Shown one piece after another: positions 1 through 6,507 of a DNA stretch of 6,682 bases. The notes under the pieces were generated by a model, which made no database searches, was not told where the DNA came from, and saw only the letters and a list, made by a program, of their open reading frames with translations. Within the stretch, counting starts at the first letter, position 1; each line of letters starts with the position of its first letter. The stretch is from DASZZV01 sp035544835 (lineage in GTDB: Bacteria > Acidobacteriota > Thermoanaerobaculia > Gp7-AA8): assembly GCA_035544835.1 (NCBI GenBank), contig DASZZV010000112.1:1-6682 (forward strand), in the 5' to 3' direction. The translations under genes were made by a program, and so were the position numbers.

Positions 1-82
1 TTCTGGCTTCTGGCTTCTGGCTTCTGGCTTCTGGCTTCTGGCTTCTAGCTTCTAGCTTGGTTCTAGCTTCGTTCTAGCTTCG
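1..82. repeat. Heptamer tandem array (TTCTGGC)n grading into TTCTAGC
   Basis: Six exact head-to-tail copies of TTCTGGC fill 1-42, two TTCTAGC copies follow at 43-56, then two more TTCTAGC copies (61-67 and 72-78) are separated by the 4-nt spacers TTGG and TTCG. The array starts at the window edge, so its true length is unknown. Copies become more degenerate toward the right, which is typical of a slipped-strand array decaying at one end. It is non-coding, downstream of the acyl-CoA synthetase gene, and no function is visible. Positions 83-123 between this array and the next hold only pyrimidine-rich sequence with further degenerate TTC/AGC words. Confidence 0.93.
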
Positions 83-123
83 TTCCAGATTCTTCGCTCC
101 AGCCTTTTCATCTTCTTAGCCTT

Positions 124-173
124 TAGCTAGCAGCTAGTAGCTAGCAGCTAGTAGCTAGCAGCTAGTAGCTAGC
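124..173. repeat. 14-bp tandem array TAGCTAGCAGCTAG, about 3.6 copies
   Basis: Three exact copies of TAGCTAGCAGCTAG (124-137, 138-151, 152-165) are followed by a partial copy (166-173). Each unit is two alternating heptamers, TAGCTAG and CAGCTAG, so the underlying period is 7 bp, the same as the neighbouring array. Because the unit is built from self-complementary AGCT and CTAG words, transcripts from either strand can fold into many alternative small hairpins. There is no T-run after them in the direction of the adjacent gene, so this does not look like a standard intrinsic terminator. The array ends six bases from the acyl-CoA synthetase stop codon at 180-182. Confidence 0.93.
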
Positions 174-179
174 TCGCAG

Positions 180-1979
180 CTACTCCCCCACGTCGCCGGC
201 ATACATGCTGTCGATTAACGCCTTGTACTTCTCGTCCACCACTTTTCTCTTTACCTTCATCGACGGCGTCATTTCGCCAGTCTCGATGGAGAAGTCGCGT
301 GGCAGCAGGACGAACCGACGGATCTTCTCCTGGCGGTCGAGATTCTGATTGAAGCGGTCGATTTCCTTCTGGACCAGCGAGATGACATGCGGATTCGCGA
401 CCAGTTCCTCGGGGGAGCTCGCCACGACGCCGGCAGCCTTCGCCTCACGCTCCAGCATCTCGAAGTTGGGAACGATGAGAGCAGACAGGTACTTTCTGCG
501 ATCGCCGATCAGGACCGGCGTGCCGACATATGGCGATGTCTTGAGCAGTCCTTCGAGCGGCTGCGGAGCGATGTTTTTTCCATAGGCATTGATGATGAGA
601 TCTTTTTTGCGATCGGTAATCTTCAGAAAGTTGTCCTGGTCGAGAAGGCCGATGTCGCCAGTATGAAACCAGCCATCGGCGTCGATGGCCTGCGCCGTGG
701 CCTCGGGGTTGTTGAAGTAGCCCTTCATGATGTGGGGGCCTCGCGACAGGATCTCCCCATCCTCGGCGATCTTTACTTCGACGCCGGGAACCGGCTGTCC
801 GACCGTTCCGAGGCGGCGATGCTTGATCGTGTTGAGCGAGATGACGGGCGAGGTCTCGGTCAGACCATAGCCTTCCAGGATCTCGAGGCCCGCACCGATA
901 AAAAACGCGGCCAAATCGGCCGACAGTGGGGCTCCGCCCGACAACACCCAGCGAACGCGCCCTCCGAGCTTGGCCATGATCTTTTTGAACACCAGGCGAT
1001 CGGCGATGAAAGACTGCAGGGCCAGAAACGGAGGGAGGGGACGTTGTTCGACGACGTACGGAAGACGTCTCTTCGCGACATCGAGGGCCCAATGGAAGAT
1101 CTTCTGACGTGCCGGCGGCGCGGTGGCGACGGTCTCCATGATTCTGGCCTGCATCTTCTCGAACAGGCGAGGCACGGCGGCGAAGATGTCGGGCTTGATC
1201 TCAATCAGATTTTCGGAGACCTTGGCCACAGATTCGGCGTAGGCAATCGTTCCACCAGCAGCAAGGAATGCGAAGTCTGCCGTACGCTCCAGGATGTGCG
1301 AGAGAGGGAGAATCGACAGCGTCAGATCCCCAGGACGTATGTCCACCAGATCGATTGTCGCGGCGATGTTGCTGCCGATGTTGCCATGCGTCAGCATGGC
1401 CCCTTTGGGGTTGCCGGTCGTGCCCGACGTATAAACGAGGGTGGCCAGGTCGCCGGGCATCGCCGTGCCCAGCAGCTCATCGAACCTCGATTCTTCCCCC
1501 TTCATCCTCTCTGCTCCGAATTCGTACACGGAGGCCAGACTCTGCGTCAGCTTCGGTAGTTCTCCGGGAGGCTCGAACACCACGAGATGCCGCACCGAAG
1601 GGCAGTGGGCGGTGATGCTCGCCATCTTGGCGAGTTGCTCGGCGTTGGAGACCATTACCACGACGCAACCGGCATCATTGACGATGTACTCGATCTGCCA
1701 GGGGAGAAGCGTCGGATAAATCGGGACGCTGATGGCCCCAGCGGCGAGAATGGCAAAGTCGGAAATGGTCCATTCGGGACGGTTTTCCGAGAGAATGGCG
1801 ACGCGGTCGCCCTGCTTCACGCCCAGGTGGCGAAGGGCCGTGGAGAGCCGGCGGACGCGGGTATCGAAGTCATTCAGAGTGATGTCGATCCACTGGCCGT
1901 CCTTCTTGTACTTCATGATCGACGGCCGACGGAGCGTCAGCGTCTGCCGAAAAACATCGTTGATCGTTTTTACAACCAT
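180..1979 (-). CDS. fadD: Long-chain fatty acid--CoA ligase (AMP-forming acyl-CoA synthetase)
   Basis: Predicted to activate long-chain fatty acids to acyl-CoA (fatty acid + ATP + CoA to acyl-CoA + AMP + PPi) at the inner face of the membrane, the entry step to beta-oxidation or lipid synthesis. It is an ANL-superfamily enzyme of the COG1022 type. Numbering the 599-residue product from the ATG at 1979, the P-loop YTSGTTGNPKG is at 183-193, the GYGLTETSP motif at 370-378, GWFHTGDIG with the ribose-binding Asp at 436-444, and the hinge DRKKDLII at 456-463. The C-terminal region TPSMKVKRK (571-579) contains the expected catalytic-lysine position, near K575. Length is normal and the enzyme looks intact. 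The open frame continues upstream to an ATG at 2054, but I prefer 1979: AGGGGG lies 5 nt ahead of it, conserved-looking sequence (VKTINDVF) begins directly after it, and the extra 25 residues look unconserved. The regulator gene lies 138 nt upstream on the same strand. The family is very sure; chain-length preference cannot be read from sequence. Confidence 0.95.
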   Translation of the reverse strand: MVVKTINDVFRQTLTLRRPSIMKYKKDGQWIDITLNDFDTRVRRLSTALRHLGVKQGDRVAILSENRPEWTISDFAILAAGAISVPIYPTLLPWQIEYIVNDAGCVVVMVSNAEQLAKMASITAHCPSVRHLVVFEPPGELPKLTQSLASVYEFGAERMKGEESRFDELLGTAMPGDLATLVYTSGTTGNPKGAMLTHGNIGSNIAATIDLVDIRPGDLTLSILPLSHILERTADFAFLAAGGTIAYAESVAKVSENLIEIKPDIFAAVPRLFEKMQARIMETVATAPPARQKIFHWALDVAKRRLPYVVEQRPLPPFLALQSFIADRLVFKKIMAKLGGRVRWVLSGGAPLSADLAAFFIGAGLEILEGYGLTETSPVISLNTIKHRRLGTVGQPVPGVEVKIAEDGEILSRGPHIMKGYFNNPEATAQAIDADGWFHTGDIGLLDQDNFLKITDRKKDLIINAYGKNIAPQPLEGLLKTSPYVGTPVLIGDRRKYLSALIVPNFEMLEREAKAAGVVASSPEELVANPHVISLVQKEIDRFNQNLDRQEKIRRFVLLPRDFSIETGEMTPSMKVKRKVVDEKYKALIDSMYAGDVGE

Positions 1980-1984
1980 CACAT

Positions 1985-1990
1985 CCCCCT
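1985..1990 (-). promoter_or_regulatory. Ribosome binding site deciding the fadD start
   Basis: On the minus strand AGGGGG is followed by ATGTG and then the ATG at 1979, a Shine-Dalgarno-like purine run at a workable 5-nt spacing. The alternative upstream ATG at 2054 is preceded by CGCCACCGGCTGT, with no such run. This supports the shorter, 599-residue reading of the acyl-CoA synthetase. Confidence 0.65.
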
Positions 1991-2069
1991 GGTTGAGAGC
2001 GCCTCGCCGAAGAGAGCCATTCAAACCTTTTCGCGGTTCGTGATGATAGTTCATACAGCCGGTGGCGTG

Positions 2070-2101
2070 TACTCAGCCTGATACTCAGCCTGATACGCCT
2101 G
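2070..2101. repeat. Short direct repeat, 12 bp x 2 plus a partial
   Basis: TACTCAGCCTGA occurs twice back to back (2070-2081 and 2082-2093) and is followed by the partial copy TACGCCTG (2094-2101). It lies in the 138-nt gap between the regulator and the acyl-CoA synthetase, 17 nt from the regulator stop codon. It looks like a local slippage duplication. It has no inverted symmetry, so a dimeric-regulator operator is unlikely. Confidence 0.75.
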
Positions 2102-2117
2102 CCACGGTTTGGGATCG

Positions 2118-2738
2118 TCAACGAAGTGACTGTAGGCCGCCGAGAATCAGATCGTTGACTTGATCGGCCTGATCTCTGAGCTCGTAGTGCTTCTCAGAGA
2201 GAATCCAGGAAGTAACCATCTCGTCGAGGATCCCGAAAATTGCTTTCGCCGCCAGCTGAGGATGAAAGCTGCTGCGGAACAGGCCCGCCGACTGCCCCTG
2301 CTCGATGATTCGGCGCAGCAGATTGAGGTAATCGGCAACTTCCTGTTGGGAGAACAGACTCATGAACTTGAGGCTCTGACGGAGCTCGACCTGGAAAACA
2401 ATCGCCAGCGGGCGATCGGCGCCCAGCGAACGCAGATGGAATCGTACGATCCGCCGCAGTTTCTCGGTCGGATCGTTACACCCCTTGATCTCCTCCTGAA
2501 CCGCTTCCAGAAAGAGCCGCGTGTGCTCCCGAAAGATGGTGACAAGGAGATCTTCCTTACCCAGGAAATACAGGTAGATCGTCCCGTCGGCCACGCCGGC
2601 TGCCTTGGCGACCTCGGAAACCCTGGAGTTGAAGTAGCCCGTTCGGGCGAATACCTCGACGGCAGCACGCAGAATGCGGTCTCGCTTATGAGCGCCACTG
2701 AAAATCTCTGTGACGGGAGCGGTTTCGATTTCGTTCAT
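2118..2738 (-). CDS. fadR: TetR-family transcriptional regulator, FadR-like (fatty acid degradation)
   Basis: A 206-residue TetR repressor, normal length for the family. The N-terminal helix-turn-helix spans about residues 17-63, with the signature VSEVAKAAGVADGTIYLYF at 40-58 followed by KEDLL. The ligand domain carries LAIVFQVELRQS (111-122) and IFGILDEMVTSW (167-178). From memory these closely resemble Bacillus FadR (YsiA), which has GVADGTIYLYF, LELRQS and a similar DE..T.W segment; I ran no alignment. FadR represses fatty-acid oxidation genes and is released by long-chain acyl-CoA. That role fits the downstream same-strand acyl-CoA synthetase and a FadR-type palindrome 11 nt before this start. 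The frame stays open upstream to 3035, but the extra 99 codons run through the palindrome, the promoter and a hairpin repeat element, so I reject the 305-residue reading. ATG 2738 has no clear Shine-Dalgarno sequence; a GTG at 2768 is the alternative, but it would place the operator inside the coding region. Family is very sure, FadR assignment likely. Confidence 0.9.
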   Translation of the reverse strand: MNEIETAPVTEIFSGAHKRDRILRAAVEVFARTGYFNSRVSEVAKAAGVADGTIYLYFLGKEDLLVTIFREHTRLFLEAVQEEIKGCNDPTEKLRRIVRFHLRSLGADRPLAIVFQVELRQSLKFMSLFSQQEVADYLNLLRRIIEQGQSAGLFRSSFHPQLAAKAIFGILDEMVTSWILSEKHYELRDQADQVNDLILGGLQSLR

Positions 2739-2749
2739 TGGGATGGCGA

Positions 2750-2767
2750 TGAATGAATCATCATTCA
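2750..2767. promoter_or_regulatory. Putative FadR operator (7-4-7 perfect palindrome)
   Basis: TGAATGA ATCA TCATTCA is a perfect 7-bp inverted repeat with a 4-bp centre. The Bacillus subtilis FadR consensus, as I recall it, is TGAATGAMTANTCATTCA; this site agrees at 17 of 18 positions, the only difference being C for A at the third position of the centre. It lies 11 nt upstream of the fadR ATG and just downstream of the candidate -10 element, so a bound repressor would cover the expected transcription start. No second copy occurs before fadD, which suggests that one site controls both genes. Confidence 0.8.
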
Positions 2768-2768
2768 C

Positions 2769-2797
2769 AGGATGGCCAATTGCGCGACCCCGGTCAA
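2769..2797 (-). promoter_or_regulatory. Candidate sigma-70-type promoter of fadR-fadD
   Basis: On the minus strand TTGACC (2797-2792) resembles the -35 box at five of six positions. A 17-bp spacer separates it from CATCCT (2774-2769), a weak -10 with A, T and the final T matching. Transcription would then start within the palindrome at 2750-2767, leaving a leader of roughly 25 nt before ATG 2738. The weak -10 limits confidence; the ideal spacing and the operator position are the main support. Confidence 0.4.
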
Positions 2798-2874
2798 GAT
2801 GTGCGTGTCGGGCCGCTGTGTCGGGAGCGTTGCCCGTCATCGAAGAACGAACCCAAATCACCAATTGATTCTTG

Positions 2875-2990
2875 TGTGGCACAGGCACTCTTGCCTGTGT
2901 GCCACGGCGTCGAGCCGTGGCTTCCTGTGAATAATCTACAGGGAAGTCGGCCTCGACGGCCGACCCACAGGCAAGAGTGCCTGTGCCACA
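2875..2990. mobile_element. 116-bp multi-hairpin REP/MITE-like element
   Basis: Perfect 25-bp inverted repeats bound the element (2875-2899 and 2966-2990; the left arm begins TGTGGCACAGGC and the right arm ends GCCTGTGCCACA). The interior holds further hairpins: stem GCCACGGC/GCCGTGGC (2901-2908 with 2914-2921), an imperfect TTCCTGT/ACAGGGAA pair (2922-2928 with 2938-2945) and stem GTCGGCC/GGCCGAC (2946-2952 with 2958-2964). Each 25-bp arm is itself nearly palindromic; in the right arm CACAGGCA pairs with TGCCTGTG. No transposase is encoded and no clear target-site duplication flanks it. Similar GTGGCACAGGC words are, to my recollection, abundant between genes in Acidobacteriota and Planctomycetota, which suggests a non-autonomous dispersed repeat moved in trans, for example by a REP-associated tyrosine transposase. 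The structure is certain, the mobility inferred. Confidence 0.75.
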
Positions 2991-3063
2991 TAAAAAGATG
3001 CCGTGCCGCCGTCGAGCAATTTCACCATTGCGCACCCGAGCGTGCCGCTGACATGATCAGCCG

Positions 3064-6000
3064 GTGAGTGACACCGAGCTCCCGCCCCCGACCGTGCCGC
3101 GCGAGCGGTTTACCGCCGGGGACGTTCGCTTCCTCCTGCTCTGCCTCGTCGTTGCCGCCGCGGCGGCCATCTTTACGAGCCGCTATTTCGATCACGCTTT
3201 CCCCGAGGCCTCCATCGATTTTCGGTATGACCGTTCGACTTCGCGGCCTCTCGCGGAAGCCTTCGCCCAACGGTTGGGACTCCCGATCGCAAACAGAATG
3301 CACGCGGCGGAGTTCGATCACGATGATCGTGCCAAGGTCTATCTGGAGCGCACCGTCGGCCTCGAACGTTCCAAGGGCTTGACCAGGAGTGGCGACGTAC
3401 GCCTCTGGTTCTGGACGCACCGCTGGTTCCAACCACTCGATCGCGAAGAGGTGCGAATCAACGTTGCCACGACAGGACAGATCATCGCCTTCGAACATGT
3501 GATCCCCGAGGAGAAGGCTGTGCCGGCTCTGGCCCCAGGAGACCGCGAACTGCGGCAGATCGGCGAGAGGTTTCTGAGCTCCGTAGGCGTCGACCCGGCT
3601 GGCCTCTCTTTCGCTTCGGTCAGCCAGAAGACACTGCCTCACCGCGTGGACACGACCCTCATCTGGGAAAAACGGCTCGACGTGCCAGCGCCATATCGGT
3701 ACGTCGTCACACTGCAGGGAAACCAGGTCGGCTCATTCAGCCAGGCACTGCGGGTTCCCGACGAGTGGCTCCGCGACTACGCCGATCTTCGATCCAAAAA
3801 CGAGGCGGCCAGCCAGGTCGACACAATTTTTCTCGTGCTCACAACCCTCGCCGCGCTGGTCATTTTCGTCCTTCGCGTGCGGCAAGGCGACCTGGCCGTG
3901 CGATTCACGGTCGGCACCGGAATCGTATGCGCAATTCTGCTCACTCTGGTTTCACTGAACTCTTTGCCGCAGGCACTCGCTCACTACGACACCCAGACGT
4001 CGTACTCCGCGTTCATCCTCAAAAGCATCATTTTTTCTGTGGCTGGAGGAGTCGGCGCGGCACTGTTTCTAATGGTCATCGTCGGCTCTGGTGAGGCGCT
4101 TTACCGCGGGCGCTTCCCTCATTTCCTTGCCATCCCGCGTCTGTTCAGAACGGAGGCTCTGCAGTCGAAGCGTCTCTACAAGTCATTCGTTCTGGGACTC
4201 ACGCTCGTCGCCGTCTTTCTCGCCTATCAGGTGGCCTTCTATCTCATCGCCGCACGTTATGGCGCCTGGGCGCCGGCAGAGGTTCCCTATGACGACATTC
4301 TCAACACTGCCGTGCCGTGGGTAGCCGTTCTGTTCATAGGATTCTTTCCTTCCTTTTCAGAAGAGTTTCTCTCGCGTGCTTTCTCCATCCCCTTCCTCGA
4401 ATCGCTTCTCCGGTCCAGAGTCTTCGCGGTGTTGCTGGCCGCCTACATCTGGGGATTCGGGCACTCTGCTTATCCGAATCAGCCCTTCTTCATCAGAGGA
4501 GTCGAGGTGGGAACGGCCGGAGTGTTGATCGGAATCATCCTCTATCGATTCGGGCTGGTTCCGCTTCTCGTGTGGCATTACACCGTCGATGCGCTCTACA
4601 CGGCTCTACTGCTGATGAAGTCGCACAACAGCTATTACATCTTCAGCTCCGCCCTATCGAGTTTCATCCTGGTATTGCCTCTGGTGATCTCGACGGTTCT
4701 GTACTTCCGCCGCGGCGGGTTCATCCCGGATGATCCGCTGACGAACGCTGCGGCTGGATCGGCCGGCGTCGGGGAAACGAAGACCGAGCCTCCCGGCGAA
4801 CCGCTGCCACCGCCCATGTCGGTACAACCTCGACGCTGGGTGCTGGCCGGAGTACTGCTCGTCTCGGCCCTATGCCTGAACTTCGCCTCGCCACCGGTGC
4901 TCAACGATGTCATCGACTATCGGATGACCCGGCAGGAAGCGCTGATGCGCGCCACCTCGCACCTCCAGGCCATCGGCACGAAGCCGCTCCGCCAGTACAT
5001 CGTTTTCCCATCGGCCGGATTTCGCGACTGGGTCGAGGGAGACGAGGGTGGAGCTCCGGGCCAGTTCGACGCCACCGCCGTCGATTACGTTGGCCGTAAC
5101 ACATCGAAGCCACTGACGCTTCTGCTCGACACCATGCGCACGAAAATTCGCGCCGCCACATGGAAGGTCCGTTTCTTCGAGCCTCGTGTGAAAAACGAGA
5201 AGATCGTGGAGATCGATCCCCGCTCGTCCGAGGTCGTTGGGTTCACCGAACAGATCGAAGAGAAGGCGCCGGGCGCCAGCCTTCCGCAGAACATCGCTGA
5301 GGGTATCGCCCGTCGGGAGCTGAGCAGATACCACCTCTCGTCTCCCGCTTTCACCACCAAGGCGGCCATTGCGCTCCCTCAACCCCGACGGCGTGACTGG
5401 CTGTTTCATTTTCAGGAAACTACGCCGATCGTGGCCGAGGGTTTTCGCTGGGCCAACGTCCGCATCGCCGGCGACCGCGTGGTCCATTTCGGACAGACCG
5501 TCAAGATCCCGGAAGCGTTCGAGCTCGAGCAGGGAAGGACGACACTACTGAACAGCGTGATGCTTCTGGCCAGCATAGCTGCGGCCCTGGCTCTTCTCAT
5601 CGGCGCGGTGGTCGGCTTCGTCCTCGCGTTGCGCGATCAACCCTTCCGCTGGAGGCTTCCCCTCCGCTGGGCCATCTTTCTGGGCGCTCCGGCCATTCTG
5701 GCCAATCTGATTTCACTCTCCATGGTGGCGGCGCGCTATGACACGAGAATTGACTGGCACACTTTTCAAGTCCAGGCAGCCGTCGGTGTCTTCGGGACCG
5801 TACTGTTCCAGGTACTGAGCTCCTTTCTGGCTCTGCTGGTCATCTGCACAACGATTCCCTTTGCAGCGGAGATCCTGTCGAGAGAGGGGCGCCGTCGGTT
5901 CGGCCTCGATGCCATTGCCGCCACCATCGCCGCCATCGCCCTGTTGATGCTCCTGGGAGAGACGGTGCGGCAAATGAATGAACTCTTCCCGCCGCTATTG

Positions 6001-6507
6001 TCGGTGGGGTCGATCAAGGTCACGGAAGCTGTAGCGATTCCCGCTCCTGCGCTGGTGGCGATCTGGGACTCGATCTTCAGGGCCCTGATCGGCTGTGCGT
6101 TCGTCAGCAGCCTAGCTGCCATGCTGGAGCGAGCTGCGGAGTCGAAAAAGATGATGTTGAAGATCGCGTTGGTTGCCAGCATTGCCTTCCTGCTCACCGA
6201 TCACTCCGCGTCGGGCGCGCGTCTGGGCGGTTCCTTCGCCGTCGCCTTGATCTCCGCTTCGGCCGCGTACCTGATCGCGATGAGCGTCCTGCGCCGCAAC
6301 CCGCTGGCATATGCATCGACTTTCTTTCTGGCTGCGCTCCTGGGCAAGGCCCATGAGTTGCTTCGCAATCACAGGATCGATCTGCAATGGAACGGCGGCA
6401 TCCTGTTGGCTTTGTCGGCGGGCGTGCTGATGTGGCTGGCATGGCCCGGCTTGGCGCCAGACGTCGAGGCAGGAAATGATGTGAAAGAAGAGGCGCTGTC
6501 ATCGTGA
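3064..6507 (+). CDS. Tandem CPBP-family intramembrane metalloprotease/pseudoprotease fusion, 1147 aa
   Basis: A polytopic membrane protein with two similar halves. Copy 1 (about 20-550) has a membrane helix at 21-38, an extracytoplasmic domain at about 40-250, then about eight helices. These carry the CPBP (CAAX protease and bacteriocin-processing, Abi) motifs: E433-E434-x-x-x-R438, H467 in WGFGH, and H505-x-x-x-D509. A charged, proline-rich linker (about 550-590) follows. Copy 2 (about 590-1128) repeats the plan: helix at 591-609, ectodomain at about 615-820, then a helical bundle. Paired landmarks sit at a constant offset: GSFSQALRVPDEW (223-235)/VHFGQTVKIPEAF (807-819), YDT 308/892, HSA 467/1047 and PL 500/1080. 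Copy 2 keeps H1047 but lacks EExxxR and has S1085 and L1089 where copy 1 has H505 and D509. Usual CPBP proteins are about 200-350 residues, so this is exceptionally long. The ectodomains are vaguely PepSY-like, a weak inference. GTG 3064 is the only plausible start: an in-frame stop is at 3049-3051 and the next in-frame Met is residue 79. Substrate is unknown. Confidence 0.88.
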   Translation: MSDTELPPPTVPRERFTAGDVRFLLLCLVVAAAAAIFTSRYFDHAFPEASIDFRYDRSTSRPLAEAFAQRLGLPIANRMHAAEFDHDDRAKVYLERTVGLERSKGLTRSGDVRLWFWTHRWFQPLDREEVRINVATTGQIIAFEHVIPEEKAVPALAPGDRELRQIGERFLSSVGVDPAGLSFASVSQKTLPHRVDTTLIWEKRLDVPAPYRYVVTLQGNQVGSFSQALRVPDEWLRDYADLRSKNEAASQVDTIFLVLTTLAALVIFVLRVRQGDLAVRFTVGTGIVCAILLTLVSLNSLPQALAHYDTQTSYSAFILKSIIFSVAGGVGAALFLMVIVGSGEALYRGRFPHFLAIPRLFRTEALQSKRLYKSFVLGLTLVAVFLAYQVAFYLIAARYGAWAPAEVPYDDILNTAVPWVAVLFIGFFPSFSEEFLSRAFSIPFLESLLRSRVFAVLLAAYIWGFGHSAYPNQPFFIRGVEVGTAGVLIGIILYRFGLVPLLVWHYTVDALYTALLLMKSHNSYYIFSSALSSFILVLPLVISTVLYFRRGGFIPDDPLTNAAAGSAGVGETKTEPPGEPLPPPMSVQPRRWVLAGVLLVSALCLNFASPPVLNDVIDYRMTRQEALMRATSHLQAIGTKPLRQYIVFPSAGFRDWVEGDEGGAPGQFDATAVDYVGRNTSKPLTLLLDTMRTKIRAATWKVRFFEPRVKNEKIVEIDPRSSEVVGFTEQIEEKAPGASLPQNIAEGIARRELSRYHLSSPAFTTKAAIALPQPRRRDWLFHFQETTPIVAEGFRWANVRIAGDRVVHFGQTVKIPEAFELEQGRTTLLNSVMLLASIAAALALLIGAVVGFVLALRDQPFRWRLPLRWAIFLGAPAILANLISLSMVAARYDTRIDWHTFQVQAAVGVFGTVLFQVLSSFLALLVICTTIPFAAEILSREGRRRFGLDAIAATIAAIALLMLLGETVRQMNELFPPLLSVGSIKVTEAVAIPAPALVAIWDSIFRALIGCAFVSSLAAMLERAAESKKMMLKIALVASIAFLLTDHSASGARLGGSFAVALISASAAYLIAMSVLRRNPLAYASTFFLAALLGKAHELLRNHRIDLQWNGGILLALSAGVLMWLAWPGLAPDVEAGNDVKEEALSS

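Larger units (their letters stand above)
2739..3063. other. Divergent intergenic region with control sites and a hairpin element
   Basis: This 325-bp stretch separates the minus-strand regulator gene from the plus-strand membrane protein gene. In order it holds the FadR-type palindrome (2750-2767), a candidate promoter for the regulator (2769-2797), about 75 bp with nothing recognised, the 116-bp multi-hairpin element (2875-2990), and 73 bp before the membrane-protein start. In those last 73 bp I see no convincing promoter for the plus-strand gene. Reading frames that cross the region are open on both strands but encode low-complexity shadows of the hairpins, not recognisable protein. Confidence 0.7.

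Noticed and set aside
124..173. Intrinsic terminator for fadD formed by the AGCT/CTAG array
   Set aside because: Hairpins are possible, but no T-run follows them on the minus-strand transcript and the stems are AT/GC mixed and ambiguous.
1..173. CRISPR array
   Set aside because: Units are 7-14 bp and directly contiguous, with no unique spacers of 30 bp or so and no cas genes.
387..1559. A 390-codon plus-strand open frame antisense to the acyl-CoA synthetase
   Set aside because: It lies fully within a gene with all family motifs. Its translation shows no recognisable domain and an Arg/Asp/Gly-rich composition typical of the antisense frame of GC-rich genes.
2017..2023. Possible second FadR site (TGAATGG on the minus strand) before fadD
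   Set aside because: Only a half-site: the partner TCATTCA half is absent at the required spacing.
2739..3035. N-terminal extension of the TetR regulator to a 305-residue form
   Set aside because: The extra codons read through the operator, the promoter and the hairpin element; TetR proteins of this kind are about 190-210 residues, which the 2738 start gives.
2753..3067. A 104-codon plus-strand open frame in the divergent intergenic region
   Set aside because: Most of its translation is the hairpin repeat element, a common cause of spurious hypothetical proteins; no ribosome binding site or domain is visible.
3022..3642. A 206-codon minus-strand open frame opposite the start of the membrane protein
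   Set aside because: It is antisense to the well-supported membrane-protein frame, has no domain signature and has low-quality composition.
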